A stretch of 64,000 bases of DNA from Mucor racemosus (GCA_027405735.1 JAPEHQ010000006.1:1-64000); one strand, 5' to 3'. Numbered from the stretch's first letter, positions 23,591 to 38,139 are shown. Made by a program: numbers and translations. The notes: generated by a model not told the origin, from the sequence alone.

Positions 23591-25082
23591 ATAACTGTAA
23601 AAAAAAAAAAAAAAAAAAATTAGATTCTATATCCCCCTCTCCTTCCCCTTAATCAAACCATTGTAATTTTTGTTTCTCTCTCGCTATATACTATATATTT
23701 CTTTAATAATAATAATAAAATAATAATGCTAAATGTTAAAAAACATCAATATAAACTTGTGTGTAGATCTCTCTTTTATATATTATATATATAGTATTCT
23801 ATAACATGTTTCTTTATCTAATTTGTGTAATGTGAAAACAATCAAAATAGACCCATTTTATCATAAAATTGTAGATCCGTAGTAACTTTTCAATAATGCA
23901 AGGGGGGGGATATGAATGACTTGAATAATGTACATTGAACCTGTATATTTCGTACAGCATGATCTGCAAGTTGTATGTACAAAAGTCCTCTGCTTATTAC
24001 TTGTTTGTAGTGTATTTCAATACCTGATTTTGAACGAAATATAAAAGGAGGTTTTTTTACTGGTTAAAAAAATGATCATCTCATGTTCTCACCTAATGGT
24101 ACACTTACACATGTATTGTTACATATCAAGGGGAATTCTGAGGATACTTTTTTCGTGCTTTGAGTTCATCAGTTTGACGACTTGTAGAAGCTTGTCATTC
24201 AAATAACCAAGATGCACCTGTATTGATGATTAGGGCCTGTTTATATCTACTATACTAGTCTATATTATATCTAGCATATAAGTTTGTATCAAATTGTTTG
24301 CATGTATATCGTTGCACGTGTGATTTATGCAGTGCCGATAGTAAGTGTTACATGCACTGATGGACTGTAGTATTATGTGATCTGCTGCTGCTGCTGCTGC
24401 TGCTGTTATTGTTATTGTTGCTGCTGCTTTATTTCTGAAAAATAAACACAAATGCGTACATAATACGCATCTTATAACTTTATTGTTACAACTATTCATA
24501 TTTGAATTCCTGATATATACAATTATGGATATTACATCTTGAGCATTTCGACTCCTTCTTATAGGCAATAACTTGATTTGTACAATTCAAACGTGGTATG
24601 ACAGAATCTTCTTTAAATTGATGCAGATTTGTGTAGCTCATCGTTTTACGGGACACTCTTGCTTTTTTTTTAACAGGGTGATACAGAGCACAAACAACAT
24701 TACTGTACACATTTGTACGGAATCAATATCGGTTTTCAACTTTCAAAAAATTTAGTGTCAAGTCAAATGGCCAATTATTGAATTAACCGTTACCCCTATC
24801 TACGGCGAAGCTGGGATATCTCAAGAGTTCTTTCCAAAGCGTCTCTTGATTTCTACCAATCTAATTGTATGCGCTTACTGTAATGGTAAATTAACTGGTA
24901 GTCAATAAAAAAAGAAATTTGTTAATTTTAGATCAGCTAATCGTATTACATAACTCACTTACCATGAATCTATAGCCTGAATTTTTACGGTAAAATTCAA
25001 ATTAAAAGAAAATACATGAGTTAAATTAGATAAATAATAATATAGTCGTACAATTACTGCGACGAGTATTACTAACACTATG
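23591..25082. other. Intergenic with microsatellites
   Basis: An A run follows the Anp1-type stop (23602-23620). A CTG-rich microsatellite (CTGCTGCTG, then TTGTTA units) lies at about 24381-24427. Short open frames here do not resemble known proteins. No gene was found. Confidence 0.6.
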
Positions 25083-26150
25083 ACTACCTATATAAGTGCA
25101 CTGCTGATCAAACATTACTAAAATTGATTATAAAAAATTGAGCACTACCTAAATCGAGGTATTAATTTTTTGTATTAACAAGATAAATTCAGTTCTAAGT
25201 TACTCTGCATTTTTTGTTTCAGCGAAAAATATTGATTTTTTGTCGAAATAATCCAAATAATAGTTTATATCTTAGCTTACTACATATACCAACTGAGATT
25301 TAATTTTGATTTTGCAAAACTGGACCAAAATGATTCAAGAAACAAAAACGTCTTATAATTCATGGTTCATGAACTTCAAAATAAGTTGAACTGGAGCATT
25401 AAAATTTTTTGTACAGTTTGGGATTCTGCATCTATCAAAACAAAATTCAGAATAATGTTTTGCATTAAATTTTGTGTAAAATGCAATTCAAAATTTGGGT
25501 ACTTTTTGAAGATATACATCACTTTTTGTAAGCATTTTTTAAATATAATTAACGGAGATAATGCGCAAACAACGTATCTATCAATCGAGCTATTAATGAA
25601 CTTTGTAGCTATATTTTTCGTAAAGAAAACGAGGTTTTTGTCATTTTTTTTTCAAATTCAGAATTTTCGATTAGGGTATACAAGGAAAAAATTGAAGCTA
25701 GAAACAAAAGTATCTCTTTGTGCACATTTTTGAGAATATCTCCAATAAAAATCAATATTTTGAAAAAAAACTAAACTGGGTATTATGAGGAAGCTCAACA
25801 AGATTGATGAGATGAATGTAAAAAAAAACGCTGCTCAATATATCGAATATTTTGAAATCGACTACAAAAAATGAAATAGAAAAAAAGATGCTCAGAATTT
25901 TTTTTTATATTAAAATATGTTATAGAGCGCTTCAAAGCAAGTAGGTTTTATTATTAAAAAGTGCTAGTAATTAGTATAACTTAATTTTTTTTAGAGATAT
26001 GAAGCCTCAAAGTTTCTAATTTTTAGCAGTAAAATACGTGTAAAAATCTGAAACATTGGTGCCAAAACATTTATATCAATTGCTAGAAATAGGATATTTT
26101 TAAATACTTGTTTCTGGATTAAAGTAGAACATCTCAGGTACATTTGCTGC
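25083..26150 (+). repeat. Dispersed repeat family B, copy 1
   Basis: About 1 kb that reappears inverted at 38950-40035 and in part directly at 63420-63735. Shared phrases include CTAAGTTACTCTGC...TTTTTTGTTTCAG, TTGTACAGTTT, ATAACTTAATTTTTT and AAAATCTGAAACATT. It is AT-rich and without a credible open frame. Confidence 0.8.
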
Positions 26151-28952
26151 ATCCACCAGTTAATTGTAAGATAATGAACCTTTTGATTTGTAATCCTTAT
26201 TGATAAGAAGCCAGTTAACTGATCTGTGGCAACATTCTTGATTGTTCGTATTGTTCTAAAGATCCAGGAAACGGGATATGTGAGACATATCCACTACTTG
26301 GTGGATTTAACCATATAAAACATGCTTAATTTAAATGTGCTGCGTTACTAATAATGTAAATAGATTAATCTAACATGGAATGTCAGAAAGATGTATATAA
26401 TCTATCCAATACTCATCTACTAACGGATAAATTTAATATTGGGTTTGTATATAAATCGGACAAATTATTGAAATTAAATAAAGGCTATCTTCAGTTTTTT
26501 TGTGTGATTTAATTCAACAAGTTTCTTTATTAAATTATAAATTTTTTTTACTACAATATCTATTCTAAATCTTGTGCATTTCACAGAGTAAATATAATCT
26601 ATGTGATATCTTTGCTGGTGAACAATTTTAGTAGAACCCTTTTTTCAAAAACAGTAGCCATCCATCCAACGTGTGATAGATCAATTGGTTGTCAAACTGG
26701 ATATATAATATGGAGGATTATATGTCTGACTTTGATTCTATGATTGGATATGAGAGGTTGGTGTTACTAATTGTAATTGCTATTACTAGTATACGATTAT
26801 TACCTATGATTGATTATATGGGGTTATATAATAATTGGGTATAAGTAACAATGATAAATAAGTAATAATATATATATTTATTTGGATTTTGGTTATAAAT
26901 ATAATAAGAGGAAAAGAAAGAACAGATAAATTCACTAATGTGCAATTGATCCGTTCTTGGTTGTTATTTATATGTGCAATTTGCTTATGTAATGTAACTG
27001 GATCATTACGCAACGTTTATCCTCCTGCTACAAATTTGATTTAATGGAGTAATGTTGGTTACTATAGTGATTGTTTCATAAACTTAAATGGTCTAGAAAT
27101 GGCCAACTTAAAATTGAGGAACCGCATTTGAAATGAAAATAACTGCAGAAAACATTAATGTATTGCGATAATGATTATTAAGTAAACCCTACTGTCGGTT
27201 TTCGAGAATATTAAATAGCCAATTTTGAAGCTAATTCCACTTCTAGCTCATATCAAAATGCAATTCTTATAAATAATCTCTTAAACCAAGACTTAGAAGC
27301 TCTTGGTTTTTTTTTTACCATTAGTTTCTCTTCTAGTAATAAAGCCTACGTTCTCCATGATAAATGTTACTGGTATTTTTTATTATTCTTTCTATAAATA
27401 AGATTGTATGTATCTATAAACTCTCACCTACTTTATTTTTCATTCTCTACCAGGAAATTTAGGTTTTAGATTCCTGTAAAGAGTTTTATATTTTTGTAAA
27501 TTTTGTGCGAATACTTTTTATGGTATAGAAATTTATGAATGGATGGATGACTTGTATACCAAACTTAAACCATATTGCAGTACTCATTAACGCCTATCTA
27601 ACAAATTTTACCTCGTCAAAAAATATCGATTTTTCGTCGAGAAAATTGAGATTAAATGATTAATTTTTAGTGATACAAAAAATGATGCATTTTGAACGAA
27701 GATATACAAGGTGTGGTGAAATGAAAAACAGAGACAATACAAAATAGTATAACAATAACAAATAAGTTTAATATAAATAACCAAATCTCACATGTATAAT
27801 TTTCTTTTTCTTTATCTGTTCTAAAATAATAATAATAATAATTCAATTTTGCAGGTAAAGAATCTTATTCAATAAAATAATCATCTGTTCTAAAATAATA
27901 ATAATAATAATTCAATTTTGCAGTTGCAATATAACATTGAACAGGTCAAATCTTAGCTTAACTTTAATAAAAACTTTCAGTCGCTCAATTTACATAAATC
28001 TACTCAAAAATAACTCAACAATTTTACCCCCGCAACAAAGGCTGAATTTTCGGTGATACAAAAAAAATGAACAAAAAAATGAATATCCCCACGAAAAATA
28101 GGGCTACAGCTGCATATAAGTACTCATTCTGTAGATAATTTGGTTGTGCATAACATGAAACTAAAATATTTTAGGGTCGCATTTGAATGAAGGGTACTTT
28201 TTAATCGAAAACCGTTAAAAATTGACATTAAATTTACTAGAGATTTTATGAGAAAAACATTTTTAAAATCTAAATAAATCAAATTAGAATTAAAAACTGA
28301 ACCTAAAACATTTAATACGCTAATTCAACTTCCTATGCATTTCAGTGAGTAATTAAACATTCAAGGTTTTTTTTGGATTTTTTTCCATTTGAGCACCTTT
28401 TTGGATTGAAACTCAGTCACATGTGGATATCTGATTATACAATTTATATGGTGATATTCCAAATCGGAGCGTGCCCCCATTTCCATAGATAATCCGGAAA
28501 TAAAAAAGGCAAGGTTATGCTTTGGATGTTACAAAATATTATCCAACGACTCATTTCTATTCATGTTGGTTTTTCAGCAAGTATAAATGCTTCAAAATTG
28601 AAGTATTTATTCTCCGCTGCTTGAAATTTCAACCTAAGATGTGGGATATATATGGATTAGATAGATATCCACGGAAAAAAAGTATAAAAAACAATAGGAA
28701 TTCAACTAGATAAGTGTAGGGTTTTATTACCAGGTTAAATTCTATTTAAGGGCTTTGTAATAAATAAATGTTCTCTTTATATAGTTTTCATCAGAGAGAT
28801 TAGATACTTGTCCTATATTTCATACATAGCCAATAATACCCCTTGTCAGATATAAATCTTGATAGCAGCTAATCGATGTATTCATAGAGATTATGGGCCC
28901 TTGATCATAAGAGTGTAATTATATCCATATTACGTTGATTGGCCCTATACTA
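26151..28952. other. Intergenic, repeat-derived
   Basis: No gene was found. The piece at about 27160-27430 has an inverted copy at 58280-58505 (phrases CTGTCGGTTTTCGAG and CTACGTTCTCCATGATAAAT). Around 28660-28740 is an LTR-promoter-like phrase (AAGTATAAAAAACAATAGGA...GGTTTTATTA) also found near 63780. A 50-bp direct duplication (TCTGTTCTAAAATAATAAT...TTTTGCAG) occurs at 27805-27855 and 27880-27925. Confidence 0.55.
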
Positions 28953-29444
28953 CAGTTGTGATTCGATTTTGTGGGCTCAAAAATAAGGGATTTTCGATTT
29001 AAGGGACACATCGAAATCTCTTTTTTTTTTGTAATTATACTGCCTAAATCCTCTGAATCGATTCAATGGATAGTGGACAATTTCGTTTCTCCCAATCCAC
29101 TATATTATTAAAATACAAATATCTTTGGATAAAGCTGTACTTAGCCGGTAATAGTTTGATCTGATAGCCATGAAATTAGAAGAAATATGGAGAATAACCA
29201 ATCACGTGCCTGATTTACCTCAGTTTTTTGTTAAATTTCTTGTTATCCTCTGTTTAATTCAGTTGTTCGAATGTGAAGAACCTTTATTAACAGTATTATT
29301 TAATATCATAAGCTAGCAATGCCTTTTTATTCTTATTTTTTGACTCAATATTACGGAAAATGATTTATGCAATTTTGTGCAAAACTCGATTTTTTGAATA
29401 CTTTTCCCCCTCCCAACGATTCCATCAAAATCGAATTACTGCCG
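28953..29444. mobile_element. Pogo-type MITE, copy 3
   Basis: Matches copy 1 end to end with moderate divergence (shared TTAGCCGGTAATAG, AGCCATGAAATTAGAAGAAA and GCCTTTTTATTCT). The left end CAGTTGTGATTCGATTTTGT is mirrored by the right end, and TA flanks both sides (28951-28952 and 29445-29446). No transposase. It is more diverged from copy 1 than its ends are from each other, so the insertions are old. Confidence 0.8.
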
Positions 29445-30118
29445 TATAAGTTATTAGGATTGAAGCTCAATAGAAAGTTTATATTAGTATAAATTAGCAT
29501 ATATCATTTAGTAGTTTAATGTCTATTCATATCAGACATCAGCTGTATTTTAGTTGAGAATCAGATTGACTTATCATAGACTTAGCAAGTTCTATTGTTC
29601 AATAACTGGTTCCTGTCATCTAAGAACTAACATTGAAACATAACATATTATATTTATACTGATTTATCAATTGATAATAATTTCTATTACTACTTCTAAT
29701 GGATCCATGTCCACTAGACCTTATTATTAGCATTGTTGTCATGCCGGGTTTTGCCAACTAAATGTACTAGTGCAAGCTCAGCTTGACAAAATCCCTAGAT
29801 CCTATCATAAAATTCCAATAGCTATATAAACCCGCATTCAATCCATTCTAATAAACGATGCTTTTTACGTTGATTTTAATTACGAAAAGTCTCAATAAAT
29901 CACAAATAATTTCCCGTTACAATGGTAGGTATGTCTAAGGTTTATCCACAAATTTGTGATTGTAATCGATAATTCAAACAGTTCAAGATCCCCAAAAATA
30001 TACACTATCAAACACTTACAGTGATGACTATGATTACTGGAAATACAAATGATGCTATTTAAAAGATTGAAGGCTCAAATTTATTATATTATATTATATT
30101 ATATTATATTATATTATA
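29445..30118. other. Intergenic, 3' flank of the PI 4-kinase gene
   Basis: No gene was found. A run of ATATT pentamers (about 30085-30118) lies right beside the stop codon of the kinase gene, so it would sit in its 3' untranslated region. Confidence 0.6.
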
Positions 30119-33100
30119 TTAGTATGGAATACCGTTGGTAACCTTTTGGAAATAATCATATAACACTGTTCTTTGATTTTCGAATGAGTCCTTGACCCTT
30201 TGAATCATAAAATCAGCAGCTACTCTGTCAGATTTATCTGTTTGAAAACGTGTACGCATTCTCTTGATTGTTTCACCTTTAAAACACGGCAAACCTGATT
30301 GTAACATCAAAGTTACCAATTGCATAATGAGCTCGGCGTAAGGTCGACAAGCAAGGTAGCCCTTGATAACCAGCTCAGAAAATTGTCTGAATGCTTGTTC
30401 TTCAGAATTACCGCCCATTACTTGAACCATTTCTGTTGTTAATTTGAAAGGAGAACTTTCAAAGCCAATACCACCGGGAGCAATATCAAAAATAAAGCCA
30501 AAATCAATGTGAATAATATGCCCATCGTCGTCCAACATGATGTTACCATTATGGCGATCCTTGAATTGTAATAGATATGAAATCAAAGAGTAGGCAGCTA
30601 CACTCTGTACAAAGTTGGTACGTGCTCTTTGGAAATCTATTGAATTGGGTCCACCATATTTTGCAACAAAATAATCATACATACTATTCACTTTTTCACG
30701 ACCTAATTGATCTCGAGAAATAGATCTAGGAATAACATCAATAACACCACGACCAGGAGCTGTAGCAACAACACGATAAGGATAGACATACAGATCCATA
30801 CCAATGCTAGTAAAGATATTCTTGAAAACAGCAATTAATTGTAAAGCAAGTACATCCTGTCGACAATCATCACCAACTTTGAAAATAGCACTCTGCCAAA
30901 GTGTAACAACAGATTTTTGAGAATCGTCGTCGTTTACATTATCATCAATTGTCTCCTCTTGTTCTTTTTCTTTTTCAATTTTGAATGTAGCCATGAAAGG
31001 TGCTTTAGCATGACTTTGTAAAGGACGACCAGAGGTACGATTAATATCAACAACATGACCATCAGGATTACTGGGAAGATAGACACCAACATCCACTTTG
31101 ATCTTAGCAAGTTCTTCATCTAATCGTTTCTATTATTATTAATGATATTAGCACCCTAAAAAGTTTTGGGTTCAGCATATATATTATACCTTTTGCATAG
31201 GCTTCTTTTCAGTTTGACCATATTTGATATATTCTTTTAAATAACCAGAGATGGCAGTAACATCACCAAAGAACTTGAATTCACGTTCATAAAAATCACG
31301 ATCTGAACCAGTAAACGAAGATACTAGATTATTGATAATCTTTTCAAGAGTAGGCTTCAATGGATCAGGCTATTAAATAGTGCATAAGTAATAATTACAT
31401 TTTGAATAAAGAGATCTTTTACCTTGATACACTCTTTATCAGCATCCACAAAGAAATTGGCACTCATGTTCCATATAATTTGATGTGCAAATAATTGAGA
31501 TACTTGTCCTGCTTCCATGATATACCTTTCTACATAGCCATATTCATCATAACGAAGTGCTTGAACAATTTGTGGCACATAAAAGAATACTGTATCTACA
31601 GGATAATATTCAAGACTACGCATAGCATACTGCAAGATCAGAGGATGGTTGCCATAAGCTGGCATAAAATAATTTGCTGCTGTAATTGCAGGAACAGGTG
31701 CCCAATACTTTAAATAACGCAAATCGAGTTTAGCATTGGGCTGCACCTTTTCTCCCAATAAAAGTTCCAAAGCTTCAGGAACATCAACAACATCCAATGT
31801 ATTATTGGCAATTAAGGTATGCAACTCTCTTTGTACTGCAATTTGTACAAATCTTGCGGCCATCTGAACAGCTACTTTAGGAGATGTTTCCCACGCAAAA
31901 CGAACCATTTCTTTCCAACTATCATCAGTAGTAAATGACTTTTCAGTATTTCCAATGTAATTTGCAGGATATCCCGGGCCCATTGCATTCAAAGGATTAC
32001 ACCAAACAGAAAGACGAGATAATTCACTATCCAATAAGAGCAAAAGCAATCGTTTTGTCAACTTTTGTTCTCGTAAAATATCATCCTTGGTTTTATCACT
32101 CAAAAACATGTAGAGACCAGAAGCAATTTTAGAGCTACTATTACGAGATGTAGAACTAGTAACCAAATCTGTAAGACGAGGGGTATCATTGATAACAACA
32201 CCATAAAAATCAGTAAGCATTTTTTGTTCAACTAATGCATAACTCTTTCGAGAACCATAATGCCATTTAGGTGGCAGAGAAAACCAATTAAAAGCAGAAC
32301 CATACACAAGAGAACGAAAACGATATTCTGCCAATGCTTCCATTTGAGCAGAATGAAGAATTTTCATTCCCAAGAATAACAATTGGAAACGAGGAAGGCG
32401 AGCAAACGAGTGAGTACTCATTAAATGTGAATTATGGAAGGTATCTTGCAATAAACGGATCAACATATTAATTAAATGTTTGCTACGATGGCGAATAGCA
32501 TAAAAACGACTAGTCAAAAACTTGATCCAAGTTACATGAGGTGTGAACAGACGAGTCATATTGCGACTATTCTTATCAATGATAGATCTATCAGAAGGAG
32601 CATAAGTCATTCTACTCACAAAAGGATGTTTTGCGTTTAATTTAGGCGAGAATAAACCCTTTCTGTATCTCTGAGCCCAACTCCACATATTTAAAATTTC
32701 TACCATCAAACGTTTTTCTATATCTGGTCTTTCGACAAGGACCCAATTCCATACATCAGTACCGATTTCCAATGATTCAGGAGTAAATATATGGACAGGA
32801 ATTCGAACAATATAAGTAATCAAATCAGGATGGATAGTAGGCAAGGATACAATAAAACTAGCAGCTTGAAGCAATGTGCGTCTCAAACGATCTACGGGAA
32901 TCTTACGTTTTTGCTTTACATCATCTAAAAGTGCCTGTAATGTCTTGCAAACAATTGGCACCTGCTCATTCAATCCAGTGCCTGTATTGCTGTCAGGTAA
33001 TTTATCAGCACCATGGCGCATACCTGCAAGATATTCAATGCCACTGACTTCTCCAATAAAGTAACGTCTTGAAGTAAATCCATCCACAAAATCTGAAGAA

Positions 33101-36100
33101 TCATCCAATTGAATACCACGAATACGAGGTACAAAATCTACTGTCATTTCATTCTTTGCTGCTGCTTTACCCACTTCTAAAGCTAATGTTCTACCCAAAT
33201 GAGCTGAATCAATTGGAACTCCAGGATCATAACGCACATATTCAGCAAGGTAATCCTGTAATAAACCATTGATTTCCATTGGAGCACGATCCATAGATAT
33301 TTGAAGCCATTTTTTACCATTTTCATACATGTGAGAGCAAATATCTTTACGATAAGTGAATGAATCACCTAATTCAATAGTAACACCAACTCGAGGAGAT
33401 GTGAATTGAAATGTAGGATAATATTCATCACGATACTCTGCTTCACAACTCAACCATAGCAATTGAACCAATTCCAATAATAAGGTAATGAGTGATTTCT
33501 CGGCAAAAACTTGAGGAAACGTTGTAACAATGCGTTCTGATATCTTGACAGCCAAGGAGTGTACTTTGCGTAAACGATGACAACAAAGTTTAAGCAAATT
33601 AGTCATTTGAATACGCAGTTCACTATCCAAATTCTGGAATGCAGCCTTGTATGAGGCATCTTTAATGTAAGCAGTAACCACTCGATCTGCGATCGTTTCT
33701 AAACAATTTGACATTGTGCTATTACTGACACCATCATTCATGAAATAACGTAAAATATAACTGCAATCACCTGCTTTGCTTCTCATCATTTCGATATGAT
33801 AAACACTAAGTGCAAATACAATTTGAGCAAACGAAAAGTTCTTGGTATCGTACGCCAATGCAGGTAACAATGTGGTTAATTTCTGTCTCATTAATCCAAT
33901 ATCTCGATCAGAAGTGTTTGCTCCTCGCAATACTGAATTGTACTCTAAATCACTTTCGAGGTAATTTGTAGCGCTTTCAATAACAAGAGCAGGTGTCTTT
34001 TTAGCAATGAGCAGCATTGAATCATGCCATTCACGGACCCAAATTGATTCAGTAACAAAACCAAATAAAACGCAATGAAACCAAGTATTACGAAAGAGTG
34101 ATACAGTATCTTCACTAGGATTCAAATGAGGATTAAAATCATCATGTTCTAAAAGAGTACGAATCACTGGCAAAAGCTTTCCTAGTTTAGATATCCAAGG
34201 TAATTCGGATTCCTTCTTGTTTTTGCTAATCATACGTTGGATTGTATTGCCATTTTCCACAAAAAGACCCAATAAATTTGCAAGGTAGCAATCGTAGTGT
34301 TCAGGTTTCGATGATAGTCTTTTAGCGAGATTAAATTGAGCGTTGAAAATGGCTGATGAGAGTTGCTTGTTGTCTACCATAAGAGACTCTCTACTCAAAA
34401 CCGAAAATAAATTGATAATATCACGGAATACACTCAAGGAACTAACAAGTGCTAAATCAACAAGACTACTGGTTAATGTTGTTATTGCTGAAATAGAGAA
34501 AGATTTACGACGCAAGGACAAGACTGAATATGCTTGAGATATAATCTACATAAACTCATTAGCTATATAATAAATTGATATATCATACGGGTAGCTTACA
34601 AATTCATCTTCAAGATAAACAGCTACACCTACAATGGCAGAGAGCGCATTGACACAAACTTGTTGCTTTTGTGATTCATTTAAAAGCTCAATAGCAGGAG
34701 CACCTGAAATACTATTGGAATGTACAAGAGAAGGTTGTTTTCCAACTGTATCCTCATCAGAAAAGCGAGTAATTTCATTCAAAAGCGCGTAAAATGTTGA
34801 ATTAGCAGCTTGGCGCATTTGTGTTGCAGGTTTTGTCTATAGATGATAGTTAATTTTATGATATGATTTATCACTTTTTTTTTCAACTTACTTGTACACA
34901 TTGTGCTAAACGGATTATGGCAAATTTTTGCATTGTTAATGTTTGTTGATCTAATTCCGTAACCAACTCAAAAACAGGAGATGGGGTAGCCAAATAACGA
35001 CAGATAGTTTCTGTCATTTTGTTGTTTAAACCAGGGAAACTAGAGTATTGATTGCTTAATAAAATTGAACTTTACTGAAATAAAATCGACTTACTTGATT
35101 GCTAAAAGAACAGCTGTATCAAGAGAAGCAACATGAACCCATGCATCGTTCCCACTAGGATTCTTGAATAAGCATTCATAAACATAATTCATCAAAACAT
35201 CATCTACTTCATGCAAATATACGGAAGATAATGCTGCAACTTGTAAACTTGTACCCATAATTTCCTTCATGTAAGAATCAAGAGACCATTTCTTGCCTTC
35301 GTTTTCTCTCTTTAATGCATACTTTCTAATATCATCAAAATAACCCAAACTCATGACATAGATTCCTCTTAAATTCTTGTTTAGTTTTTTATCTGTTTCT
35401 GATACTTGATCACCTTGAGGTCGAACGCCTTCAGCAACTTTTTTCATCAAATCAGACCAAGCATTTTCAATGTTTGTAGTCAAATGTAACTTCTTTAAGC
35501 TAATCTGTTCAGGTTGATCATTAGTAGGATTTGATACAGCAATTACACGGGCAGTAACATTTCTAAGGATAATGAGTAAATCATGTATAATTCGATTTGA
35601 ACTAAGAGGTATTCCAGCTTCCCAATAACTGGCTAATACACGTTTGCTGTAAGCTTCAATGTCGCATTCCTTTAAGCAATCGTCAATTGCATTTCTGATA
35701 TTTTCCAATGTTTTATCCACTATTAATGGTTGCATATATTCACAAAGAGCTTGGAGCTGATATGCTTTATAAAGATATGGTGAAACTTGTAATGCACGGG
35801 CCAAACCTGCCAAAGAAGGCAAAATAAAGTATACAATATATTCCTTATCAGTTGTATCCATTAAACTAATAATACATTTTCCATAATTCCACAATGTATT
35901 GTATATATTGTCTTTTAATTCAGACCGTTGATGAGCAATATCCAATAAACCAGAAACTAGACTGTAAGTGATATTATCTGGTAATGTAGACCCTGTTGCA
36001 ATTATTTGTTCATCCCATTCATAGATTGGTAAATGTTTCAAATAACTGAGAATTCGAGGTGTAAGCTCAATTTGCCTATCTTCGGTTGCGTCTGTAGTGT

Positions 36101-36450
36101 AGTTTATTAAAGCATTCAAAGTTTGTTGATAACGATATGTCTAAAGCGTAACGTGTTAGTTTGGTTGTCTAGTTTTGTTAGAATCTAGTTTACCATGCGT
36201 CCAACATTGAGCTGTTGACCAGGAACACTGATATTTATATCATCCATTGGAATCAAAGGAATATCAGGACATTTTGATAATAAACGCTCTACTTCATTAC
36301 TTGTTGTTTTAGCTCTCGAGTCAGCCAGCACACCTGCTAAACTCATAAGAATACGAGAATGCAGGTCATAATCCAACCTTTAATTATAATTAAAAATCAA
36401 TTGATACATTCTCAGTTCATTTATTTGAATTCAAGTATTTACCCATTCAT
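30119..36450 (-). CDS. STT4: Phosphatidylinositol 4-kinase III alpha (Stt4), 8 exons
   Basis: Exons 36450-36443, 36377-36194, 36140-35095, 35039-34892, 34836-34600, 34545-31423, 31369-31190 and 31129-30119 join in phase into about 1978 residues, the usual size of fungal Stt4. The first exon is only 8 nt (ATGAATGG). The long N-terminal part is an alpha-helical repeat scaffold; the C-terminal 330 residues are the lipid kinase domain, with FKVGDDCRQD (ATP-binding lysine region FKVGDD), DRHNGNIMLDDDGH (catalytic loop), HIDFGFIFDIAPG (metal-binding DFG) and C-terminal KVTNGIPY. An acidic insert (ETIDDNVNDDD) breaks the N lobe. It makes PI4P at the plasma membrane for PI(4,5)P2 supply, cell-wall signalling and actin control. 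Intact, and transcribed in the same direction as SPF45, whose stop is 165 bp upstream of this start. Confidence 0.95.
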
Positions 36451-36614
36451 TATTATTGTATTAACTCGTATTTATAAAAGAAAGGAGAACAAGGTTTATT
36501 ATCAACAGACGACGACATTACAAGTATAGTAGACCTAACCCTTATTTAGGGCGGCGCTGTTTTGCTTAGTATCGAATGATGATATATCCGTATATATATA
36601 TATATATATTTTTA

Positions 36615-37904
36615 CTAGTAGAACTCCTCTTTAGAAGGTGCCAAATCCAATCGTTCAAACCTTTTGATATCAAAAAACGTCGCCGAAACTATTCTACCGC
36701 CAAAGAACCGACCATTCAAATCTTGAATAGCTTTTCTAGCTGATTCAATGCTTGAAAATTGAATGAAAATACGAACTGCTCGGTCATCGCTAATCTTTCC
36801 TCTGGGTACTTCAAATATAAGACATCTCTCCACTTTTCCATACTTGGAACATTCTTCGGCTGTTTCTTCTTGTAGCATATCATCTACTTCACCAGGCCCA
36901 ACCATATTAGTGAGTAAAATAACCTGAGATGGTATATCAAATTGCTTTTGGAATGATGATTCTTTTATATTATCAGCAACAAATGTGCAAGCAATAGCTT
37001 GTATAGGATGAGCTTCTTCCATTCTACAAAACAAAACAAAAAAAGAGTAATTGGCCCACATTTCTTTGATTTAATGATTGCGAATCTACTTACTTTGGTG
37101 GATCAGAAATTTGCTGCTGTTGGCTCATCTTTAATCTTCGCATATATGCATCATCTGCTGTTTCATTTACATTAATCTTCACTGGATTATTATCAGACTT
37201 TTGCAATGAAAGAGTATGTTTCTCAGGACTTGCTGTTCTGGATCTAGATCTAGATCTAGATCTAGTCCTTGACCTTGACCCTGAGTTGGATCTTGACCTT
37301 GACCTTGACCTTGATCTTGACCCGTCAGCATCTTGTTTTCTTTCCCAATCTCTTTTTCGTTTCTGTTGTTCTTTTAGGTCCTTACGCTCTTCCTTGTATT
37401 GCTCATAATCATTAGGTCGATGGGGATCATAATCTTCCAACATGTTGAAAACAACAGGTTGAGGAGGTGCTGCTATTGCTCCTCCTTTCAAGCCCTTTTT
37501 CTTCTTTTTGTTAGCTTTTTGTGTCGCACGAAATCCATTTACATCGTCTGCTGTACTCAGTAAAGGAATTGCACCTAAATCAATATTGTCTGTCGTATTT
37601 TTCTTTTGCTCTTGGATAGATGCCTTTTTCGCTTCAGATTCAATCTGTTGCTCTTTTTCTCTATCTTCCTTTGTAATAGTCTTTGTAGATACAATAGTTG
37701 CCCCAGCAGGAATGAATGGCTTGTTGAGTTTTGGTTTTGCTTGAATAGTAGGCCTACGTAAAACGGGTCTAAATGTATTGATTGCAGACCATCCTAAACA
37801 TACATTTTAATTTTATTTGGATAGTTTAAATCACATTACAATTAGTTTACCTGCTGGTTTAGTTGGTTGTGTACTAGACGTAGTTGATGTATTTGGTTGA
37901 TTCC

Positions 37905-37936
<32 letters not shown>

Positions 37937-38139
37937 GGTAGTGGTGTTGTTGTTGTCGTTGCTAAACTTGTTCGTGAAGGTTGTTGAGAATCACTTTGAA
38001 AACTCGTAGATCCTGATTCTGGCGCAGGTAAAGAAGAATATAAACCACTTAATTGACTTGATGAAGTCTCTTTTTTCGAATTATCTGCTTCTTTGTCTGA
38101 TTTTGATGGAGGTAATGCTCCATATAATGAAAATGACAT
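36615..38139 (-). CDS. Splicing factor SPF45/RBM17-like, 3 exons
   Basis: Exons 38139-37851, 37793-37094 and 37023-36615 join in phase into 465 residues. N terminus MSFSLYGALPPSK followed by Thr-rich low complexity (a GTT microsatellite on the plus strand), a conserved GWSAINTFRPVLRR, a Lys-rich patch, FNMLEDYDPHRPNDYE, an Arg-Ser dipeptide stretch, and a C-terminal U2AF-homology RRM: VILLTNMVGPGEVDDMLQEE, SKYGKVERCLIFEVPRG, LNGRFFGGRIVSATFFD. In SPF45 this domain binds ULM peptides of SF3b155/U2AF65 in 3' splice-site choice. Human SPF45 has a G-patch between the linker and RRM; I see no clear G-patch here, but an Arg-Ser tract occupies that area, which is unusual. Confidence 0.9.

Noticed and set aside
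24381..24427. CTG/GTT triplet run as a coding polyGln or CRISPR-like array
   Set aside because: A simple microsatellite with no spacers and no open gene around it.
24492..24710. 72-residue minus-strand frame with a CSRCNIHNC cluster
   Set aside because: Looks faintly like a zinc-binding end of a transposase, but no flanking domain, splice sites or second copy supports it.
25362..25733. 123-residue frame
   Set aside because: Within repeat family B and not open in the inverted copy at 38950-40035.
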